DNA from: Sipunculus nudus
Lineage: Eukaryota; Annelida; Sipuncula; Golfingiida; Sipunculidae
DNA length: 64,000 bases
Assembly (NCBI GenBank): GCA_026874595.1
Contig: CM049307.1
Coordinates: forward strand, 81,010,643 to 81,074,642
Direction: 5' to 3'
A model generated the notes under the pieces. That model saw only the letters and a list, made by a program, of their open reading frames with translations. It was not told the origin of the DNA and searched no databases. Positions 58,301 to 64,000 of this stretch are shown piece after piece (positions within the stretch are counted from its first letter, which is position 1; each line of letters opens with the position of its first letter). The position numbers and the translations under genes were made by a program.

Positions 58301-61300
58301 CAGCGAACCAACCCTCAAAGAGCTTAAGGAAGCACTGAAGTCATTTGTCCCACAGAAAGACCCCAGGGACAGACGGCATCCCCGCCGAGGTCCTGAAGTG
58401 CTGTACCGAGGCAGCAATCCAAAAGCCTCACGACATCCTCTGTCTCTGCTAGAAGGAAGGTGGAGTACCACACGCTATGAGGGATACCAGTGAACATAGT
58501 CACACTGTATAATAACAAAAGTGACAGGAGCGATTGTAACAACTAGCGCGGCATTCCTCTCATCAGCGTCACTGGGAAGCTGGCACCTTCCCCGCTCCTG
58601 AAGTATGATTTTGGATCAGCTACCGAATGTTTCTACCTCCGAACCAGGTCAGACGGGAAACCTCTCCAGGCTAAGAGCAAAGTATAAAGTTCAATTGAAG
58701 AATATTATTATGAGAATATTTCTACACAATCCTAGCTTTAGCATGTGGAATTCATAATGGTAATGAGGCAATATTTCACTTTCTTGTATATTACTTAGAA
58801 TGACTGTAACATATATACATGTAGTAAACCTAGGCGTTGGTCAGCGCTTCATGGTCTTATTCTCCACTGACAACAGTCCTAATATCTTTTTAGGGGCTGA
58901 AGCCCCCCGTGCACCCTACCGAAACCACAATAATCATTTATTTAATATATATGCCTTTAAACAAACCACCATTTCAATAAAAACCAAAGCTGAAAAAAGA
59001 AACATTGTACAAAAAGCGTGTTTCTATACCAAGCTCATATCTATTCGTATTTTTTAAAGGAATAAGGTGGATATATACCCACAATGCATGCATGCAGACC
59101 TAAACATTTCTATTTGAGTGATTTCTTAGCGATGACTTTAATTGTATCCGCCGTTCAAGTGGAATGTTTCTTAAGGCTCTGTCATTTTCCTTACGGATAA
59201 GGATAATTGATTATTGAATTTTTTATTGAACTTTTTTTTCACCTCGCCTTATCTTAAGGGTATACACACTTCATTGATTTTATTTAAATTATATTGTATT
59301 ACCGTTAAGTTAATCAAGTTATATATGGTCTTTGTTTTTATAATTGCAGTAGTAGGCCTAAGCACTCCAAACGTATATTGTCTCTTTTAACTTTTTTTTG
59401 TTTCATGTCAGTTCAGGTTCGTACAAATATGAAATTTATCTCGAGATCTCTGCATATACATGCTGCTACATCCCCATTAAAACTTTGGGGCAAAAACACC
59501 CCAGATTTTGCCAAAATCTGGGGTGTGCGGCATCCCTGTGAAGTCCCCCAATGCTACTCCCTGGGGACCCTTAATGAGCTGACCATCTGTATTATCTGGT
59601 TATCAAAGGCCACATTGACAGCTAGGGTGGAGGCTTAAAGTAGTGCTCTGTATCAGCCAAAAAGGCCTTATATAATATAGTTCATATTTAATTTATACAT
59701 TTCAATGATCATATATTACACAAGATGATTTTTTCACTTCCTGTCTTTACAAAGATGAATTTAAAGAATATTTGCACAGATTTTTGCTTGACAAAATTGC
59801 CCAGTTATCTAAGTTATGTGTGCGTAGTAATATAGCCTAAAATGAGAGATACACAGGGGCTGCATAAGCTAAAGTAATAATCTGAAGTGAACATTGTAAA
59901 TGTATCAGTTTTTTTTTTAAGAAAAATTAATTCAATTCAATGAGAAACAACAATTGTCATTCAGGTGAAAAATACCCAGGAATTATTATTTATATTAGTG
60001 TATGAACATACTAATTAACATAAGAATGTAAGCAAATTTTATAATGTCCTGTTTCTACATCCCATCGACATTCCTGTTTGTTTTAAAAGCCTACCTTGAA
60101 AATTTTGAAAAAATAATCATCCATATTTTCATTCCATTATTCAATTTATGAAATATACAATAAGATTTCTTATATGGACTACAAATAGCTAGATATATAC
60201 ACATGTATAATTTTTATAATGTACTTTTTATTCCAATTTCAATCTGCTTCACGGATAAGGTTTATAGCATCACTTGGACTACTGCCTTCTCAAATGTTTT
60301 TGTATGTTAACACAAGTAGAGAGCAATCATTAGGATTTTTAACTACCAGGTCCATTATTTCATAAGATGACACTTTAAAGATTTAAACTATAACTATTAA
60401 TAAAAATAAATGCATTTATTTCTAAAGAAGGCAACAATCAAACTAATACTGGAATTATTTATGTTACCAATTTATATGTATCAAGTATACTCCCTGCTGC
60501 TTTCTAATGAATAAAATTTTAACTGGCACCCACAGGATTGCCCTTGCTAATGACACCTCCTTTATATTATCTTATCTGTCACCCTCCCTGCTGTCCAGCA
60601 GTGGCCTGACTGCCCACATGCACAGCTGAATTACTGGTGTATGTGCATGTAGGTCAGCGCTGTTGGGCTGTGTCACTAGAGGCATGGATTGCTTGCACCT
60701 ATGTGCACAGGCATGCTATTCAGGGCTGACCAACACTCTTTTCCTTCACCAGCAGATTTGTCTAATAAGCAATTCAATCTTTATTTGTTTCTGTCTCAGT
60801 CATTTTTTAAATAGTGAAGAACCCGATACGCAGACTATAATTTTTGTGATAATAACTTATTTGCAAAGTGTGAAAGTATTTACATATGTATAAATACTCA
60901 TAAATTTCATGTGTCAAAAATGTGTGTACAGTTTTAAAAATTACTAATTAGAAACCGATTTATGACAAATGAACTATAGTATCATTGATTTAATATGTCA
61001 TAACGCCATGGCTGTACCATGATGACATGCTGAATAGGTAATCACTTTATTTAACCCGGGAAAGAACTGAATGAAATGTGTTGAAAAGTGGGATATAGAA
61101 CAAGGAAGACGTGGATCAGTATAATTTGAAGATGCTATATGGAAAAACAGTAGGCAAAAAGGGATGGATCAGATCCACATTTTAAATTTATTGTCCCAAA
61201 ATTTCAGATTTCATCCAAATTCATTGCAAAACTTTGCAGATATTATTTGGACTCGCAAACACACATGGAAACCTATCCGATCACATAAACCCATGCCACC

Positions 61301-62567
61301 TCCATAGGCCGAGGTAATGATATACCTCATTTAATATATATCTATCCTTGCTAACAACATGCACAATTTGAAAAAAAAATGAACCTAGCAGCTCTTAGAA
61401 TATGTAACCAAGGAGATATATGATATCATATAATTTTCTTGATGTAACTTACAGATTTGGCAATTTCTATGATTTCAATGTTCTTGTCTAAATTCATAAA
61501 GATGCCAATTTCTCCTTGACTAATGTAAGGAATTTTCTATTTACATGCTATTTCATCTGGGTTGAAATTAAGTGACAGGCACTTAGCAAAGCCGCTGAAA
61601 ATAGTCACAATTTGGTTATGCTTTCCATTCAATTCTTATTTTATTCATAAATATCACATTTTTTTAGATTTTACTTTTATTTTCCAAGTTTTGAAAAAGC
61701 AAAGGTATTTTTTAATATTACACATATAATCACAATAATTTTTCCATAAACATAGGGACTTAAAAGTTGACATACTCATCATGTATAAACTTAAATCAGA
61801 ACTAACAGGGACTTCTTCAATGATAAAATAACACATTGAAAATAGTTAAATTCCGATGATTACTATTACCTAAAATATTGACTCCGGTAAATGGGATTGA
61901 CATGTACATTTTTCGTCAGTTGGTTCATCAGTTTTTATAATGAAACCATCAATCAACCCTCATACAACCTGAGGTCTATTGCTGTCGCAGGCTCAGATAC
62001 AGATGCCCCCCCCCCCCCCTCCCCCCCGGCTTCCCATTTTGATGCTGTTCCTTACTTTGTGTTCATATATCTCTGAAGGAGTGCATAATCTTTTTAATCT
62101 ATTATGCAAAAATGCAATTGATTTAATCGATTTTGAAAGAAAATAACCAATTACAATTTAATCGATTAATCGGCACACTGCTATAGTTAATAGGTCAATG
62201 GATATTTTGATGAAATTTCATCTGAGCTAAATGATACCTCACATTCATTACATCTCATTATGAATTACTCTGAACCTTAGACTAAGCATGTAAAAGCATT
62301 GAATCAATATTTGTTTTATATAAGTGATCTTGTTTAAATATTCAACACTCAAATGCTGTAAAATATAAATAGTGATAAAGTTAGATTTTCAGGAGCTTTT
62401 TTTAAAGAATTACACAGACGATAGTCATGTGAAATATCGTCATGTCTGCAAGATTTTGGAACATCTGTACCTGACACCGAGTATATGTTTCCCAGATCTT
62501 TTTCATAAGTGGATTATAACGATAAACATACATGTCATCAAATGAATATCGACCAATAAGAATTACA
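52329..62567 (-). CDS. Candidate multi-exon gene of unknown function (tentative model)
   Basis: Six minus-strand segments have acceptor and donor sites and protein-like frames. The last four join in compatible phase: 60095-60168, 55720-55784, 54706-54765, 52329-52354. The segment at 61453-61594 joins them in phase but contains one in-frame TAG. The segment at 62471-62567 does not join 61594 in phase, so an exon is missing or misplaced. Visible features are a kelch-like DDMYVYRYNPLMKKIW and a C-terminal run GFTPMYKTLLEIVIQGVIRG ending LAVYLPC. A poly(A) signal 23 bp past the stop supports the 3' end. I do not recognise the family. It could be a gene with an allelic or assembly error, or a decaying pseudogene. 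The 5' end was not found. Confidence 0.35.
52806..53890. repeat. Diverged ~130-145 bp tandem repeats with DR1-like motifs and a shared tail
   Basis: Units repeat GTGACCTTGACCTTTGACCT, then AGGTGAGC.ATATGTGAAAGA and GGAAGGTTTGGGATGAAAA-like words, at about 53130, 53268, 53401 and 53548, with older copies to the left. The right end is CGGACGGACAGACGG followed by CCCAGCATGACTGAAAGTCA and GCTGAGC. That tail also occurs near 40630 and 43830, so this is a dispersed repeat family. Confidence 0.8.
53917..54370. mobile_element. Inverted-repeat MITE with CATGTGCGCGTATATGCGT arms
   Basis: GGTGTGTTTCCATGTGCGCG and TATATGCGTGAA occur in direct orientation near 53930, 53983 and 54320, and inverted near 54170 and 54240 (CGCGCACATGGAAACACCCC). 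It looks like one foldback element (about 53917-54275) plus a solo end. Confidence 0.6.
54706..54765 (-). CDS. Candidate gene: likely exon
   Basis: Acceptor AACTGTAAAG| and donor CGAG|GTAACG, phase 1-1, encoding GFTPMYKTLLEIVIQGVIR. Phases match the neighbours on both sides. Confidence 0.48.
54836..54855. repeat. (TG)n followed by a G run
   Basis: Simple sequence. Confidence 0.9.
55720..55784 (-). CDS. Candidate gene: likely exon
   Basis: Acceptor TTTGTAG| and strong donor A|GTAAGT. It encodes IGPCEGAWTEFQTLQKLNWY plus T. It lies just outside the broken LINE. Confidence 0.48.
55850..56750 (-). pseudogene. Broken non-LTR retrotransposon, C-terminal part of ORF2
   Basis: Minus-strand frames, shifted several times, encode the post-reverse-transcriptase region of an ORF2 protein: VVHDFVYLGSTI, LLYGSEAWPLSARQEHKLNA with FYMRCLHSILQ, and a terminal zinc-finger-like CTSCGRDCHSRIGLTSHTRR. 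These are familiar from the LINE proteins often mislabelled craniofacial development protein 2-like. Several stops and frameshifts show it is dead. Confidence 0.8.
56715..56880 (+). pseudogene. Inverted upstream part of the same LINE, segment 1
   Basis: Opposite strand to its own C-terminal part. ADTGNLHGMYNGIKQALGP, then TKTAPLMSATGEII and VERWVEHYY, is the linker between endonuclease and reverse transcriptase in these LINEs. It stops abruptly at an insertion. Confidence 0.75.
56885..58205. repeat. ~1.3-kb repeat inserted in the LINE, with ~275-bp tandem units
   Basis: Words such as GGCGCCACCTGTCTGG and GACATGCACAATTTCAGGCC recur at about 275-bp spacing (56935/57210 and 57016/57293). Later units share CTATCCAAGATCTTCCGTCA and TTCAAGGTCA. 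The LINE frame breaks off before it and resumes after it. Confidence 0.65.
58206..58680 (+). pseudogene. Inverted LINE reverse-transcriptase part, segment 2
   Basis: Continues the LINE: VSEDALNAVECMPILEELDS, EPTLKELKEAL, then a frameshift, then HDILCLC-, CNN and GIPLISVTGKLA-like stretches of the N-terminal reverse transcriptase. Frameshifts and stops make it non-functional, and the YxDD catalytic region is absent. Confidence 0.72.
58700..60090. other. Intronic/intergenic DNA, nothing recognised
   Basis: AT-rich sequence with a short GC-richer patch at 59470-59640 that contains a small inverted repeat (CACCCCAGATTTTG / CAAAATCTGGGGTG). No exon supported. Confidence 0.5.
60095..60168 (-). CDS. 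Candidate gene: possible exon
   Basis: Acceptor CATATAAG| (no good pyrimidine tract) and donor AAG|GTAGGC. Phase 0 in and phase 2 out fit both neighbours. It encodes KSYCIFHKLNNGMKIWMIIF and SKFS. Confidence 0.28.
61453..61594 (-). pseudogene. Candidate gene: exon-like segment with in-frame TAG
   Basis: Acceptor CTATTTTCAG| and donor AAATCT|GTAAGT. The frame reads GFAKCLSLNFNPDEIACK, then TAG, then KIPYISQGEIGIFMNLDKN and IEIIEIAKS. Both halves look coding and share one frame, so the stop looks like a point mutation, sequencing error or pseudogene lesion. I left it as seen. Confidence 0.35.
62007..62028. repeat. Poly-C tract
   Basis: C run interrupted by one T. Confidence 0.9.
62471..62567 (-). 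CDS. Candidate gene: possible exon with kelch-like motif
   Basis: Acceptor TGTGTAAAG| and donor CAG|GTACAG. It encodes VILIGRYSFDDMYVYRYNPL and then MKKIWETYTRCQ. The spacing of Y.Y.P.....W recalls a kelch blade but the diagnostic GG pair is absent. Confidence 0.38.
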
Positions 62568-64000
62568 CTTTACACACAATATGATTAAAATTTCTAACAA
62601 GACAACATTTCAGCCCAAAAATGTGTAGAAGCCCATCCTAGAGTTAAATTGCTGTGTGCTAACAAATTTTCACAAGTAATTGTTTATAAAATATATATGT
62701 GTTTATTGCTTACAAAAGATATAAATAGTACACTAAAATTCTCAGCTGAAATCAGCTGAAACTATATCTTTCCTTAATTTTAATGCAGTTTAACTGACCT
62801 GTCTTATTGCCTAATTGTACTTAATTGTGTATAATTAGTTTCTGACTGCTATATGTTAAGGATAAATAAAAATTCAAGAGAGGCATGTAGTGTCATTTCC
62901 CATAGGGGAGACTGTCGATGTTGTTGACCGTAGTCGGCCTCATTTTTTCCTCCAATTTGAAACACTTTTTGTTTCAACCATGTTAAAAAAATGATGACCT
63001 TGAACTGGATCTTCAAGATCAAATCAGCGGAATTATTACTCAGGGTCTCTACAATTTCTTGTGATATTGGTAACCTTTGAAGCACTAGCTGCACATTCCT
63101 CAAATTTGATACAGAAGTTGTTTCAACCAAGTTCTCAAACTGAGAACATGATGGAAAATTTATGACCTTGATCTTCATCTTTAAGGTCAAGTTAGAAAAT
63201 AAATTATTTGTGAACACTATAACTTTGAGCCACTCAATATATTTTCATGAAATTTGACCTGTGAAAGGTTTCTACCAAAATCTCAGATGTTTTAACAAAC
63301 TAGTGGCCTTAATCTTCATTTTCAAGGTCAAATTATGAGAAATCTAATAATTTTGTGGCCCCAAACTTTTGAAGTATTTTCCCCCTCAAATTAGGGGATG
63401 GGAGGAGGGAGGGGGGACATCTCTGTTTTTTTTTAAAAAAACTCATTCTAGTTAAAATAAATTGTGATAACATACTTGTTTTAAACAAAACAAACATGCT
63501 GTATTCACACACATAATGCTATAAATAGATGAATTATACAAATTGGATATTAATAAAGATGTATATAAAATATTAAAAAAAAATAAACAAGTTGATTTTA
63601 AAATGATGATAATCATATTAGGCTATTGTGAACTTTCGCCCTATTATGTATTTTCATGGACATTTACAAATTTACATTTTTTTCCAGTGTTTTCTTTGTT
63701 GCTGTCTTTGTCTTTACACCACAGTCTCACTCATAAAAATCTGAACTGTGAAGGGTTCAGTGACGTTGGACTCGAATTGAGTCAAGAATCGGACAGGAGT
63801 CAAGACTCAAATGCACTTTTCTAGGGACTCGGAATTTAACTCAAGCTTGGAGGCCAGTGCTGAAAAAAAATCAGCCAAGTACAGGTTGATTCCAGTGTTT
63901 TATTTCCAAGTTTCGTGACTTTTTTTTATCAAGAAAATTATTTTCAGTCAGACTCGGACTTGGAATCGACTAGCCTGGACTGATAGTTAGAACTGATCGA
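62568..64000. other. Right-hand flank with AAGGTCAA-type and GAGTC-type repeats
   Basis: 63000-63340 repeats words like ATGACCTTGATCTTCATCTT and TAAGGTCAA at roughly 170-bp spacing. 63760-63990 has AGTCAAGACTC and ACTCGGACTTGG words similar to 2720-3010. No exon recognised. Confidence 0.5.

Noticed and set aside
61500-61540. A 25-nt GT...AG segment that would remove the in-frame TAG of the candidate gene
   Set aside because: It is too short for normal splicing, and removing it shifts the frame. Selenocysteine readthrough was also dismissed because the codon is TAG, not TGA.
62849-63217. 122-codon minus-strand frame
   Set aside because: It falls in diverged AAGGTCAA-type repeats and shows no domain.

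Overview
The window is eukaryotic nuclear DNA from an invertebrate bilaterian. It is AT-rich, packed with (TA)n, (ATT)n and other simple repeats, MITE-like elements and a broken non-LTR retrotransposon. Its genes are split by GT-AG introns of hundreds to thousands of bases. A single-exon Noggin homologue, three genes in 64 kb and the repeat style suggest a marine lophotrochozoan (mollusc or brachiopod type) or an invertebrate deuterostome. I cannot name the species. Nothing prokaryotic is present. All gene models were assembled by hand from reading frame, splice sites and phase.

Layout, with every gene on the minus strand: (1) 7035-7781 is an intact Noggin gene with a TATA box about 100 bp upstream. 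(2) 15187-31265 is a complete ten-exon gene for a 539-residue type I membrane protein: signal peptide, three kringle domains, a Ser/Thr/Pro-rich mucin-like stalk, one transmembrane helix and a short tail with an NPLY motif. Part of the stalk comes from three tandem ~0.91-kb genomic copies, each with one 84-nt exon. (3) 39408-49828 is a complete nine-exon gene for a 362-residue protein: an FBXL4-type discoidin-like N-terminal region followed by BTB and BACK-like regions, including a 30-nt microexon. (4) About 52329-62567 holds a weaker candidate gene, six possible exons of an unrecognised protein with a good 3' end but one in-frame TAG.

The rest is intergenic or intronic DNA. It holds two hAT-like non-autonomous elements with matching 8-bp target duplications, a MITE family with CG-rich TTCGCGA motifs (three copies), a TA-flanked MITE, foldback elements, a tRNA-derived SINE head, an unclassified 381-bp insertion with a 12-bp target duplication, a LINE fragment that is both inverted and interrupted, repeats carrying DR1-like nuclear-receptor motifs, and a minisatellite downstream of the kringle gene stop whose units can fold as hairpins.

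The three confident genes do not form an obvious pathway. Noggin is a secreted BMP antagonist, the kringle protein should be a cell-surface receptor or adhesion molecule, and the BTB protein should be an intracellular ubiquitin-ligase adaptor. The most novel items are the kringle-mucin-NPxY architecture with its amplified stalk exons and the discoidin-BTB fusion.
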